Part shown: positions 9,101-16,758 of the stretch, one piece after another
How positions within the stretch are numbered: the stretch's first letter is position 1
Layout of the letters: the number at the start of each line of letters is the position of its first letter
Source of the DNA: Streptomyces cellostaticus
GTDB lineage: Bacteria; Actinomycetota; Actinomycetes; Streptomycetales; Streptomycetaceae
Assembly: GCF_023630175.1 (NCBI RefSeq)
Contig: NZ_JALLIN010000038.1
Coordinates: 1 to 64,000, forward strand
Reading direction: 5' to 3'
DNA length: 64,000 bases
Translations under genes and position numbers: made by a program
Notes under the pieces: model-generated
What the model was told of the DNA's origin: nothing
The model's input: only the letters and a program-made list of their open reading frames with translations
Databases searched by the model: none

Positions 9101-9362
9101 CCCCGTCCACCGCGAGGTGGGCCAGCCGCAGGGCGAAACCGCCACCGTCCCCGGCGTCCCAGGGAGCGCGCCCGGCGGCCGAACCGGCGGACGGCGCAGG
9201 GCGGCCGGGCGCGGCGAGCCGTTCCGCGAGGGTCAGTGCCGGGGCCCACCAGGCGAGCGGCAGGCCGGAGCTCCCGGGAGTCGGGAGGCCGGTGCGGGGA
9301 GTCGGGAGGCTGGCGGTCTCAGTCACGGGAACGAAGCTGCCAGACCCCCGCGGCCCCCGCAT
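6198..9362 (-). CDS. LanM-type lanthipeptide synthetase with altered cyclase site
   Basis: A 1054-residue class II lanthionine synthetase. The N-terminal DUF4135 dehydratase has its lipid-kinase-like residues: GDAHQGNRAV, LVYKPR, DMHYENVIACGDQPVLVDAE. The C-terminal LanC-like domain starts near residue 690 (GLGQGYCGVALFL) and ends SPGLLAGLSGIGYGLLRL, VPSVLLL. Where LanM enzymes carry zinc ligands in SWC-G and LCHG, this protein has SWVSG (Val935) and LGRG (Gly969, Arg970), so the Cys/Cys/His triad is absent. It should still dehydrate Ser/Thr, but normal zinc-dependent thioether closure is doubtful. ATG 9362 lies inside a palindrome; GTG 9326 is an alternative start. No transporter or protease domain is fused. 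Confidence 0.92.
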   Translation of the reverse strand: MRGPRGSGSFVPVTETASLPTPRTGLPTPGSSGLPLAWWAPALTLAERLAAPGRPAPSAGSAAGRAPWDAGDGGGFALRLAHLAVDGAAAAALAAESAEALAARAAKPDWAAYAEAALAAAPEGLDELTAHGTGPEVFATVVRPLVTPVSDRLARRTADVPAAERSVWRNAFERRLTEQLVRQAARTLVHELSLARRAGRLPGADPRERFASFVAATGSRPGLVALFAAYPVLARMLARTALDAADAAVELVNRFQADREDLPAGPLDGRGPGALAGVDLGLGDAHQGNRAVAVLRFATGGRLVYKPRPLGQHALLDDLVAWLGAKVPGLALRTPRSVLRPGYGWLEFVEHRWCRSVTETDAFYRRQGALLALLYAVDGADMHYENVIACGDQPVLVDAETLLHTGLPQAMTAGADPAAEALQASVHRACLLPHLLIGEHGALDISALGRSSDGTFPSEGLRWEDSGRDTMRAVRGPVISPAAQNQPLPAGAPLEAADHRAALLEGFRAGYTALAAHGRELLGPDGPLAAHADSPARLVARSTRLYTTLLEESVHPSLLGNALARESVFAVLWTESEHDEARRRLIEHEIADLWRGDVPLFVHRPSGTGVRTADGTWLPGVLPVASAAAVGEKLARMDEVDCHDQEWVISATLAARGAASPLARRSELALAPLPAVVPDTSRLLAAACGIADEIAARAIRGGGRTNWLGLEQVSGPHWAVLPMGAGLGQGYCGVALFLAQANALTGAGRYATLAREAVRPLPALMRALAADPELSAAAGPGAYNGLAGIVHALVRLSALLDEDLTGCLPDALTSLRHAVAACSDPGLAGGAAGALAAAVAAHEATGSPDALLLADAVADLLLAAVSAPDRALPGNGAGTGGDHGFADGVAGIGWALRRYAGRRPERAAAHAGAADALLRAAVREVRTVPADASWVSGLAGVAAAAPVDAAGTLTAPLAGAEVCPGLSLGRGALGTLEALAVLAGRGDRAAGRALSRRTGQVLALVEAQSHRCATPDHVPSPGLLAGLSGIGYGLLRLAAPGTVPSVLLLAQSGP

Positions 9363-9379
9363 GGGGGTGTGGCCCCCAT
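9361..9379. promoter_or_regulatory. Perfect palindrome at the lanM start
   Basis: ATGGGGGTGTGGCCCCCAT has perfect 7-bp arms around a 5-nt spacer. It overlaps the upstream ATG of the LanM gene and sits about 35 nt ahead of the alternative GTG start. It could be an operator, for example for the LAL regulator, or an RNA hairpin that controls translation. Binding is inference only. Confidence 0.45.
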
Positions 9380-9576
9380 ATTTTCGGGCGCCCGCCCCAC
9401 CCTTGGGGGGCGGGCGAGGCGCTCACGCCCCACGGCCCGGAGAACCGCGGGTCGGCGTGGTCGGCCCCGGGGCGGCGTGCCGGGGATCGGGCGGTGCCGG
9501 CGGAACGGTCTTCCCGGCCCTCGCGCCCGCCGGCGCGGCGCGCCTCCTCCCGAGCGGTGCCCCCCGGCGTACCGCG

Positions 9577-10317
9577 TCAGAGCCGGGACGCGGGCAGCAA
9601 CCGCGGCTCGATCCGTTCCTCCACCGTCCCGGCGCCGGAGCGGCCGACCACATAGGCGCCCTTGCCGGGCAGTTCCGCCACGGCCTCGACCAGTTCGGTG
9701 CCCCGGTAGACCAGGCCCACCCCGTCATCGGTGCAGTGAGCCGTGCGGAAGGCGCCCTCGGCGACCAGCCGGTGGATCAGCGGGCGCCGGCCCGGATCGG
9801 AGTCGTAGTGCACGCCGTTGCCGTACGGCAGCAGGCCCAGCGCGTCCGTGACCGGACGCAGCCCGGGTCCGAAGGAGTCCGTCGCACCGCCCTCGAACCA
9901 GCAGATCGAACCCGCGCTGACCCCGGCGAGCACCACACCCGCCAGCCACGCGCGCCGCATGATCACGTCCAGGCCGTGCACCCGCCACACGGCGAGCAGG
10001 TTGGCCACCGAACCGCCCATCACCCACACCACGTCGTGGGCCAGGACGGTGGCCTCGACGTCCTCGACGTTCGGCATGGGGAACAGATACAGGGGAGTGA
10101 GGTCGTAGCCCGCCGCCCGGGCCGCCTCCGCCACGCGCGCCGTCACGTGCTCGGCGTCACCGGTTGCCGTGCCGACGTACAGGATGCGGGGACGCCTGCC
10201 GTGCGCACCGGAGAGGTCGACGGCGTGGTGGAGCAGGCCGTCGAAGAGCAACCGGGTGCGCGTGCCGGCACGGTGTCCGCCGGACGTGGCGAGGACGGTC
10301 GGTTCCGGAGCGGTCAC
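9577..10317 (-). CDS. Peptidase S51 family protein (peptidase E / cyanophycinase-like)
   Basis: A 246-residue cytoplasmic protein with the S51 fold. RILYVGTATGD begins a Rossmann-like half, WVMGGSVANLLAVW follows, and the nucleophile elbow is GVSAGSICWFEGG, where Ser is catalytic. The Trp-Phe-Glu after the Ser is usual in Streptomyces peptidase E-like proteins. Substrate is probably small Asp- or acidic-N-terminal peptides. Start is GTG at 10317. It is read in the same direction as the LanM gene, which starts 214 nt downstream; whether it belongs to that locus is unknown. Confidence 0.88.
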   Translation of the reverse strand: MTAPEPTVLATSGGHRAGTRTRLLFDGLLHHAVDLSGAHGRRPRILYVGTATGDAEHVTARVAEAARAAGYDLTPLYLFPMPNVEDVEATVLAHDVVWVMGGSVANLLAVWRVHGLDVIMRRAWLAGVVLAGVSAGSICWFEGGATDSFGPGLRPVTDALGLLPYGNGVHYDSDPGRRPLIHRLVAEGAFRTAHCTDDGVGLVYRGTELVEAVAELPGKGAYVVGRSGAGTVEERIEPRLLPASRL

Positions 10318-10446
10318 GCGCTTGATCGTAGCGCGCCGAACTCGGCCCGGCGGGTGCGGAGTTCGGGAAGGGGCGCACCTGCGGGCGGGCCGCCCGCGGC
10401 CGGGTGGGCCGGCACCGGGTCATCGGCGGCGGCCGGGGCCGGGACG

Positions 10447-11091
10447 TCATCGCGGTGCTGCCCCGTCTCCGGCGCCGGGCGGGGCGGAGGGCCCCCACGA
10501 CGACGAGGGCGCCCGCTCCGTACGCCGATCCGCCGGGTCCGCGGGATGGCCGCGGAGGTCCAGCATGCAGAAGACCTTGTCGTAGCGGCGCTCGCCGACG
10601 GCGACGAATCTCGGCAGGCGGCCGTACTCGGTGAAACCCAGCGACTGGTAGAGGCGCAGGGCCTCGGTGTTGTCGCCGCGAACGTCCAGAGTGAGGACCT
10701 CGACGCCCGCCGCCCGGGCGTCGTTGATCAGGCCGGTGGTCAGCGCCCGGCCCACCCCGCGACCGTGGACCGCAGCGGCCACCGCGAGCTTCTCCAGATC
10801 GGCGTGCGGCCGGTGGGTCGGCCGGGCGTAGCGCGTCCAGTGCCCCAACCCGACGAGCCGGCGGTCGAGGTAGGCGGCACGCAGCGCCGCGTCCCCGGTC
10901 CGGGCCGCCGAGACGACGTCGCGGAGGAGCCCCGCCACCTCGTCCCGTGCGGGCGGCTCCACCCATCCCAGGGCGGCACCCGCAGCGACCAGATCCGCCA
11001 GGATCCGGTGGGCCGACTCCGCGAGCCGGGCTTCCAGCTCGGGATCGGAGGTCAGTTCGAGGGTATCGAGGACGACGGGCTCGGTGGTCAT
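10447..11091 (-). CDS. GNAT-family N-acetyltransferase
   Basis: A 214-residue protein with a GNAT domain at about residues 85-180. The acetyl-CoA loop is seen in LEKLAVAAAVHGRGVGRAL (pattern V-x-x-x-x-R/H-G-x-G-x-A), and RGDNTEALRLYQSLGFTEY is the typical C-terminal strand-helix. It should transfer an acyl group from CoA to an amine; substrate unknown. A Pro/Ser/Ala-rich tail of about 35 residues follows the domain. ATG 11091 is chosen; an in-frame ATG at 11103 would add four residues. It diverges from the SpoIIE phosphatase gene. Confidence 0.85.
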   Translation of the reverse strand: MTTEPVVLDTLELTSDPELEARLAESAHRILADLVAAGAALGWVEPPARDEVAGLLRDVVSAARTGDAALRAAYLDRRLVGLGHWTRYARPTHRPHADLEKLAVAAAVHGRGVGRALTTGLINDARAAGVEVLTLDVRGDNTEALRLYQSLGFTEYGRLPRFVAVGERRYDKVFCMLDLRGHPADPADRRTERAPSSSWGPSAPPGAGDGAAPR

Positions 11092-11272
11092 GGCCCTGAT
11101 CATGGCCGATCCCGGGTCCGGCGCCCACCCGGCCGGACCCGGGCAGCCCGGCGGGGGCCACTGCCGCCGGCCTGACCGTCCCGGGCTTCAGGAGAACTTC
11201 TGCGCCCCGCGGGCCCGCCCCTTCCCGGAGTGCCGCATTCCGGTACGCGGGAGCAAGTGGAAGGCTTGGCCC

Positions 11273-12394
11273 ATGGCCTTTCGACCGTGGCGGGACCTCC
11301 GTCGTTCCTGGTGGCCGGGTCCCGTACCCGCGCTGATGGTGGTCCCCCTGGGACTGATCGTCACGGTCTGCGTGGTGGATGTGCTGGCGCCGCCGCACAT
11401 CCACCTCGGCCCGTTGCTGGTGGCCGCACCGGCGATCACGGTGGCGTTCGCCGGCGCCCGTGTGACGGCGCTGATGGGGGCGCTCGCGGTGGTGGCCCAG
11501 GTGCTGATCGGTGTGCTGAGAGGGGTGCTGGGCACCGCGAACATCCAGGCGCAGATCATCGCTCTGATCGTCGTCTCCGTCGTCTGTGTCAGCCTCTGCG
11601 TGGTGCGGGACCGGCGTGAGCACCAGCTCCACCAGGCGCGGTCCGTCGCCGAGGCGGCGCAGAGCGTGCTGCTGCAGCCGCTGCCCGCCCGCACCGGCCC
11701 GCTGCGGATCGCCGGCCTGTACATCCCCGCGGAGGAGGAAGCCGACCTGGGCGGGGACCTGTACGCCGCCGCACGGACCGACCACCACAGCACCCGGCTG
11801 CTCATCGGCGACGTGCGCGGCAACGGGCTCGCCGCGATCAACAACGCCGCCCTGCTGCTCGGCGCGTTCCGCGCCGCCGCCCACCGGCAGGCCACCCTGT
11901 CTCGCCTCGCCATCCACCTGGACGCCGCGTTCCGCTGGGACACCAGCCAGTGGCGGCCACGGGAAGAGCGTGACACCGACGAGGACTTCGCGACCGCGAT
12001 CCTGCTCGACATCCCCGACCACGACCCGGTCGTCCACCTCATCAGCTGCGGCCACCCCCCGCCGCTGCTCCTGCGCGGGACCCGCGTCACCCCGCTCATG
12101 CCCGACGTGGCCCACCTGCCGATCGGTTTCGGCGGACCGTTCGGCGTCGCCTCGTACGACGTCCAGACGTTCCCGTTCCAGGTCGGCGACCTGCTGCTCC
12201 TCTACACGGACGGCGTCATCGAAGCGCGCGACGGCACCGGACACTTCTACCCGTTCACCGAACGGGCGCCCGAATGGATCGACGACGATCCCGGCGAACT
12301 GCTGCGCGGTCTGCGCGGCGACCTGCTGGCCCACGTCCACGGACACCTCGACGACGACGCGGCCGTGGTCGCGATCCGCCGCCTGGCGGTCTGA
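11273..12394 (+). CDS. Membrane-anchored SpoIIE/PP2C-type serine phosphatase
   Basis: A 373-residue protein. Three or four hydrophobic segments lie in about residues 15-110 (for example VVPLGLIVTVCVVDVL and IIALIVVSVVCVSLCVV). A cytoplasmic PPM phosphatase domain follows from about residue 135. Metal-binding acidic motifs are present: ADLGGDLYAA, LLIGDVRGNGL and the C-terminal HLDDDAAVVAI. Such proteins dephosphorylate anti-anti-sigma factors in stress partner-switching. No PAS or GAF sensor or kinase domain is fused, so the signal is probably sensed at the membrane. ATG 11273 gives the natural membrane start; upstream ATGs lengthen it with low-complexity sequence. Confidence 0.9.
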   Translation: MAFRPWRDLRRSWWPGPVPALMVVPLGLIVTVCVVDVLAPPHIHLGPLLVAAPAITVAFAGARVTALMGALAVVAQVLIGVLRGVLGTANIQAQIIALIVVSVVCVSLCVVRDRREHQLHQARSVAEAAQSVLLQPLPARTGPLRIAGLYIPAEEEADLGGDLYAAARTDHHSTRLLIGDVRGNGLAAINNAALLLGAFRAAAHRQATLSRLAIHLDAAFRWDTSQWRPREERDTDEDFATAILLDIPDHDPVVHLISCGHPPPLLLRGTRVTPLMPDVAHLPIGFGGPFGVASYDVQTFPFQVGDLLLLYTDGVIEARDGTGHFYPFTERAPEWIDDDPGELLRGLRGDLLAHVHGHLDDDAAVVAIRRLAV

Positions 12395-12579
12395 CTCCCG
12401 GACGGCGCACGAGCAGCCGCCCCCGCCCGGCCTCCGTCCCCGCCCGGCCGTTGCCGAGCGACCCACGTCGTACATGAGCCGTTCACCGTCCGGGCCGCGC
12501 GGCGTAACCGGGCCCTCCCCGGGGATCGCAAGGGTTGCCTCTCCCGTTGCCGAAACCCTGTCAGGAGTACACGCCCCCG

Positions 12580-13746
12580 ATGGACAGCCCCACGCCGAGA
12601 CCCGCCGGGACCCGCGTCACCGCAGGTCCCTCCGACCGCGCCGGTGCCACCGGGGAGAGTCCGGCCCGCGACCCCTGGTGGGACAACACCCGGTTCGTGT
12701 CCGCCTCGCTGATCGTGGTCCTGCACACCATGGGCAGCATCATGGACCGCCACGGGCCGCTGCACGCCTTCCACGTCGCCGCCTGGGCCTTCCGGGTCCC
12801 CGTGTTCGTGGTGCTGGCCGGGGTGTTCAGCAGCGCCGGGCCGCTCGGCGCGCGCCATCTGCGCACCCTGCTGCGCAGCATCGTGCTCCCCGCGCTCCTG
12901 TTCAGCCTGCTGTTCTCGGTGGAGTCGTACGCCCTCGGATCGCCCTTCGCCCTGCACATCACCCAGCTTCCGTGGACCCTGTGGTTCCTGATGTCGCTGT
13001 TCTTCTGGAGGCTGCTGCTGCCGCTGGTGGCTCAACTGCGCCACCCCCTGGTGGTGACCACGGCCGTGGCACTCGCCGTCGGGTACGTGGAGGAGTTCGG
13101 CCTCCAGTTCTCGGCCAGCCGGACCCTGGTGTACATGCCGCTGTTCCACTTCGGCTGGCGGCTCGGGCAAGGCGGGTTCGGCAAGTGGTTCGAGAGCCGG
13201 TGGAGCCTCCCCGCGGCGGCGGCCGGAGTGCTCGCCTCCGGACTCGTGGCCTGGCGGTGGCACCGGGACATCCAGGGCACCTGGCTGTCGATGCGCCATG
13301 CCTACCGGGCCGACACCGCGCTCGGTATGGAGGGCGCCTGGCTGATCCGCCTGGCGGTCCTGGCCTCGGCGGCGGCGCTGGTGCTGTGTCTGCTGCGGCT
13401 GGTGCCGAAGCGGCGGCTGCCGCTGATCTCCGCCCTGGGCGCGGGTGGCTTCACCGTCTACCTGCTGCATCCGCTCGTCATCCTGCCGCTGCGGGAGAAG
13501 GGCCTGATCGAGCGGGCCGACACCACGCCCGAGCTGATCGTCCTGCTGCTGGGCGCCGTCCTGCTCACGGGACTCCTCGCCTCGGCGCCCGTCCGCCGCC
13601 TGGCCCAGCCGTTGACCCAGCCCCCGGTGGGCTGGCTGCTGGCCCCGGCCCCGGCGGCCGCCCCCGCCCGCACGCCGGAGCGGGTGCCGGAGACGGTGCG
13701 TCCGCCGCGACACGGCGACAGGTCCCAGGGAGCCGGTGTCTCCTGA
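12580..13746 (+). CDS. Acyltransferase 3 family membrane protein
   Basis: A 388-residue integral membrane protein with about ten hydrophobic segments. The family start is seen in WWDNTRFVSASLIVVLHTMG, with the conserved His in the first segment, and the usual RVPVFVVLAGVFSS follows. Acyltransferase-3 proteins (OpgC/OatA-like) move acyl groups onto envelope sugars or lipids; the acceptor is unknown. The end FTVYLLHPLVILPLREKGLI is typical. AGGAG sits 12 nt before the ATG at 12580. The Pro/Ala-rich cytoplasmic tail is poorly conserved in appearance. Confidence 0.88.
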   Translation: MDSPTPRPAGTRVTAGPSDRAGATGESPARDPWWDNTRFVSASLIVVLHTMGSIMDRHGPLHAFHVAAWAFRVPVFVVLAGVFSSAGPLGARHLRTLLRSIVLPALLFSLLFSVESYALGSPFALHITQLPWTLWFLMSLFFWRLLLPLVAQLRHPLVVTTAVALAVGYVEEFGLQFSASRTLVYMPLFHFGWRLGQGGFGKWFESRWSLPAAAAGVLASGLVAWRWHRDIQGTWLSMRHAYRADTALGMEGAWLIRLAVLASAAALVLCLLRLVPKRRLPLISALGAGGFTVYLLHPLVILPLREKGLIERADTTPELIVLLLGAVLLTGLLASAPVRRLAQPLTQPPVGWLLAPAPAAAPARTPERVPETVRPPRHGDRSQGAGVS

Positions 13747-13941
13747 CCTGCCCCCACCGGCCCGCCGCGGGAGGGCGAGCCGCGCCCGGGCAGTCCGCCA
13801 CCGAGGCGGGGTGGATGCCGGGACCCGCCCGGCGGTGGGGGCCGAGAGGGGCGGGGCCCGGCTGCGCGGCCCGCTCCGGGCCCCTTACGGGAGGCGGGGG
13901 GCCTGCGCGCGGCGTGCGCGCAGCGGCACCGCGTTCGGTCG

Positions 13942-14754
13942 TCACCCGGTGTGCCTTCGCAGCGCGGCGAGGGTCTCTTCGACCAGCGCCCGCGCCTCGG
14001 CCACCGTTGCCGCCAGCGACCGCGCGGTACGGCCGGGCGCCGCCAGCAGGCCGCGGACCCGTGGGCCGAAGCCGCTCGGCGCCACCGGCAGGGCCTCGGC
14101 GACGGCCAGCGCGCCCTTCTCGTTCAGGCACCAGCGCCGCTCCGCCGCGAACATCGCCTGCACCAGCACCCCGACGGCCCGGGACAGGCAGAGTGAGACG
14201 TGGAGCGGGTCCGCCCGCGCCGCACCCTTCGCGGCGATGCCGGTCAGGAAGTCCGCCTCCCAGGCTCCCGCCGTCAACGCGTCGCGCAACGGCTCGGGGT
14301 ACGTCGCGGTCCGGCGCCGCAGGCCCGTCAACTCGCCGGTGGGATCGGACAGCACCTGGCCGAGCGCCACCTCGCCCACATAGCAGGGTGACCAGAATCC
14401 GAGCGGATGCCCCGGCTGCGTGCCCACTTCGTAGCGGCCCTCGCGGCAGTCCGACCACACCCGCTCGACCCGGTCCAGTTCCCGCAGGATCCAGTCCACC
14501 GCCACGCCGTCGACCTTGAGCCACGCACCACCGTTCACCCAGGGCCCCCACCCGCCCGGGCCGGCCACCTCGGCATCGGGGCCGGCCAGCAGGCGCAACG
14601 CGGCGACGTCGAGTTCGCCGCGATAGTAGACGCCGAGGTCCCAGTCCGAGTCGTCCTGGTGCTCCCCGCGTGCCCGGCTGCCGCCGAGCATCACCGCGAC
14701 CACACCCGGCACCTCGGCCAGGCGGTCGGCCATGTCCTCGACGATCACTCGCAC
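13942..14754 (-). CDS. Nucleotidyltransferase (DUF4037-like / aminoglycoside-type fold)
   Basis: A 270-residue protein beginning with a minimal nucleotidyltransferase core. MLGGSRARGEHQDDSDWDLG (about residues 22-41) carries the G-S-x-x-x-G and D-x-D catalytic pattern. A third acidic position may be in GVAVDWIL. The remainder is helical, as in DUF4037 proteins and kanamycin-type adenylyltransferases. It may nucleotidylate a small molecule or protein; no resistance phenotype can be asserted. It is convergent with the acyltransferase gene. Confidence 0.8.
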   Translation of the reverse strand: MRVIVEDMADRLAEVPGVVAVMLGGSRARGEHQDDSDWDLGVYYRGELDVAALRLLAGPDAEVAGPGGWGPWVNGGAWLKVDGVAVDWILRELDRVERVWSDCREGRYEVGTQPGHPLGFWSPCYVGEVALGQVLSDPTGELTGLRRRTATYPEPLRDALTAGAWEADFLTGIAAKGAARADPLHVSLCLSRAVGVLVQAMFAAERRWCLNEKGALAVAEALPVAPSGFGPRVRGLLAAPGRTARSLAATVAEARALVEETLAALRRHTG

Positions 14755-15022
14755 GGAGCCGAGTCTCCCAACCGCCGGCGCGCCGGGCCGGGCGTTCGCG
14801 CCGGCGGTCGCCAGGACAGGGGGCGCCGTCCCGCCACCCGGCGGAACGCGTGGGCCGTCGCCGTGTCCGAGAGGCGCGGCCGCGCCCCTCTGCCCGGAGG
14901 TTCGCCCGCGCCACCGGGCCGGCGCCCCGGTGGCACGGGCCGCCGGCGCCGCCCGCGCCGATGGTGCGCCGTACGCCCGCGCGGAAGCAGCGCGGCCGGG
15001 CCAGGACGACGCTTCCCCTCGC

Positions 15023-16417
15023 TCATGTCGCGTCGTCTCCGGCCGGAGCGGTCACGGCCGAGGCCGTCCGGCGCGGGGTGCGCGCGTCCAGCCGCAGGCG
15101 CAGCCGCCGCGGGTGGTAGACGGTGGCCAGCGGCACCGGGCGGATGTCCATGCCGGGCTCGCAGGAGACCCGCCAGCGGCCGAGGATGGTGGCGAGCCCC
15201 AGAGCGGCCTCGGTCCGTGCGTAGAGGTCGCCGATGCACTTGCGGGCACCGGTGCCGAACGGCACGTAGGCGTGGCGGGAGGCCGGAGCGACACGGTCCG
15301 GGAGCCAGCGGTCGGGGTCGAACCTCGTGGGGTCCTCGAAGGCGTCCTCGTACTGGGCGACCGCGGCGGGGCTGAAGACGACGGTGGAGCCGGCGGGAAT
15401 CCGGCGGCCCGCGAGTTCGGTCGGGGAGGTGGTGAGGCGGGTGAACAGCCAGGCCGGCGGGTGCAGTCGCAGCGTCTCGGAGATGATCCGGTCGGTCAGG
15501 GAGAGTTTCGGCAGGTCGTCCCACTGCGGGGCACGGCCGTCGAGGACGGTGTCGATCTCGTCGTACAGCGCGGCCTCGATCCCCGGGTGCTGGGAGAGCA
15601 GGTAGAAGACCCAGGTGAGGGTGCCGGCGACGGTCTCGGTGCCGGCCGCCATGACGGTGATGACCTGGTCGTGGATCTCCTTGTCAGCGAGCCGCCCGCC
15701 GTCGTCGTCGCGGGAGGCGATCAGCGCGGCGAGCAGGTCGTCGTGCTCGGTGTCGGAGCTGCGGTAGTCGTCGATGAGGAGCTGGGTGGTCTCGTGCAGG
15801 AAGTCCAGGTTGCTCCGGTAGCGGCGCTGGGAGGGCAGCGGCAGCCGGCGGATCGGGGCCGGCAGGAACATCTGCCGGAACAGACCGTTGAGCACGACGT
15901 CGAAGGAACGTTCCACCTTGTCCGCCAGCTCGGGGCTGACGGGTGTGGAGTACAGGGTGCGGCCGACCGTGCGCAGGGCCATGCCGTACATCTCCGGGAA
16001 GGCGTCCACGACCGTGCCGTCCTGCCAGCGTGACGCCGTGTCCGCGATCTCGGCGTGCATGGCCTCGGCGTACCGCTTGAGCCGGCCGCGGGTGAACGCC
16101 GACTGCATCAGCCGGCGCTGGCGGCGGTGGTCCGCGAAGGGGCAGGTGACCAGGCCGTTGCCGGCGATGTCTCGGGCGCGGTCGTAGAACACGCCGCCCT
16201 TGTCGAAGAGGCGGTCGTTGGTCAGGACGTGCCGCAGCAGTTCGGGGTGGGTCGGAACGTAGGCCGTGGTGGGGCCGATCCTGATCTCGACCAGGTCGCC
16301 GTGGGCCGACAGCGAGGTCATGAAGTTCACGGGGTGACGCATCATCTGGAGGGCGTGTCCCACGACGGGGAGCGCCCCGGGCGCCGCACCCGCCGAGAAC
16401 GTGGTCTGCTCGGTCAT
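15023..16417 (-). CDS. penI: Cytochrome P450, pentalenene C13 oxidase (CYP183-type)
   Basis: A 464-residue P450, last gene of the leftward pentalenolactone cluster. The start MTEQTTFSAGAAPGALPVVG closely resembles PtlI/PenI. The I-helix is MAAGTETVAGTLTW, ExxR is ETLR, and the haem loop is FGTGARKCIGD (Cys ligand). Known homologues (CYP183A1) oxidise pentalenene stepwise to pentalen-13-al. ATG 16417 is chosen because everything upstream in the frame is low complexity. A 341-nt gap separates it from penA. Cytoplasmic, needing an external ferredoxin that is not encoded here. Confidence 0.95.
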   Translation of the reverse strand: MTEQTTFSAGAAPGALPVVGHALQMMRHPVNFMTSLSAHGDLVEIRIGPTTAYVPTHPELLRHVLTNDRLFDKGGVFYDRARDIAGNGLVTCPFADHRRQRRLMQSAFTRGRLKRYAEAMHAEIADTASRWQDGTVVDAFPEMYGMALRTVGRTLYSTPVSPELADKVERSFDVVLNGLFRQMFLPAPIRRLPLPSQRRYRSNLDFLHETTQLLIDDYRSSDTEHDDLLAALIASRDDDGGRLADKEIHDQVITVMAAGTETVAGTLTWVFYLLSQHPGIEAALYDEIDTVLDGRAPQWDDLPKLSLTDRIISETLRLHPPAWLFTRLTTSPTELAGRRIPAGSTVVFSPAAVAQYEDAFEDPTRFDPDRWLPDRVAPASRHAYVPFGTGARKCIGDLYARTEAALGLATILGRWRVSCEPGMDIRPVPLATVYHPRRLRLRLDARTPRRTASAVTAPAGDDAT

Positions 16418-16758
16418 TCGATTCTCAACTTCCCGTCTCTGCGATCTGATGACAGCCGTTCCGGTCCGCCCACGGCCGCGCCCCGCGACGGCCGGGCGCG
16501 GGCGCGGGGTGCTGGTGGGCGGTGCCGCCGGGGTCCGCTGCGAACGCCCCGCCGTCCGCCCGCGGGGCAGGCGGGACCTTCGCACCGGGCCCTGAGGGCC
16601 ATCCCGCCCCGCGATCCCCGGCGGGCGCCCGACGACAGCCGCGGCACCTCGCGGCGTTGCCGGATCGCCCGGACACACCCGGTAGGAGGAGCCCCTTCCG
16701 CCCCGCGACGCACCGCATCCGGCCGTGCGCCGGTCCACCGGGGATCACGGGACAACCC
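16418..16758. other. penA-penI intergenic gap
   Basis: A gap of 341 bp in an otherwise tight operon. Frames on both strands give Arg/Pro-rich translations with no family match. It may hold a separate leftward promoter for penI, or a small insertion. I see no clear hairpin or palindrome. Confidence 0.4.

Noticed and set aside
9577..10317. The S51 peptidase as the leader protease of the lanthipeptide-like precursor
   Set aside because: The leader is Asp-rich and S51 enzymes favour Asp-X, but they act on short N-terminal dipeptides. The gene is 214 nt upstream of lanM, and nothing in the sequence ties it to the locus.
6990..11175. Long plus-strand frames opposite LanM and the S51 peptidase
   Set aside because: These are high-GC antisense artefacts. 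The minus-strand genes explain all recognisable motifs.
11586..14519. A 977-codon plus-strand frame
   Set aside because: It runs out of frame across three real genes (phosphatase, acyltransferase, nucleotidyltransferase) with low-complexity sequence.
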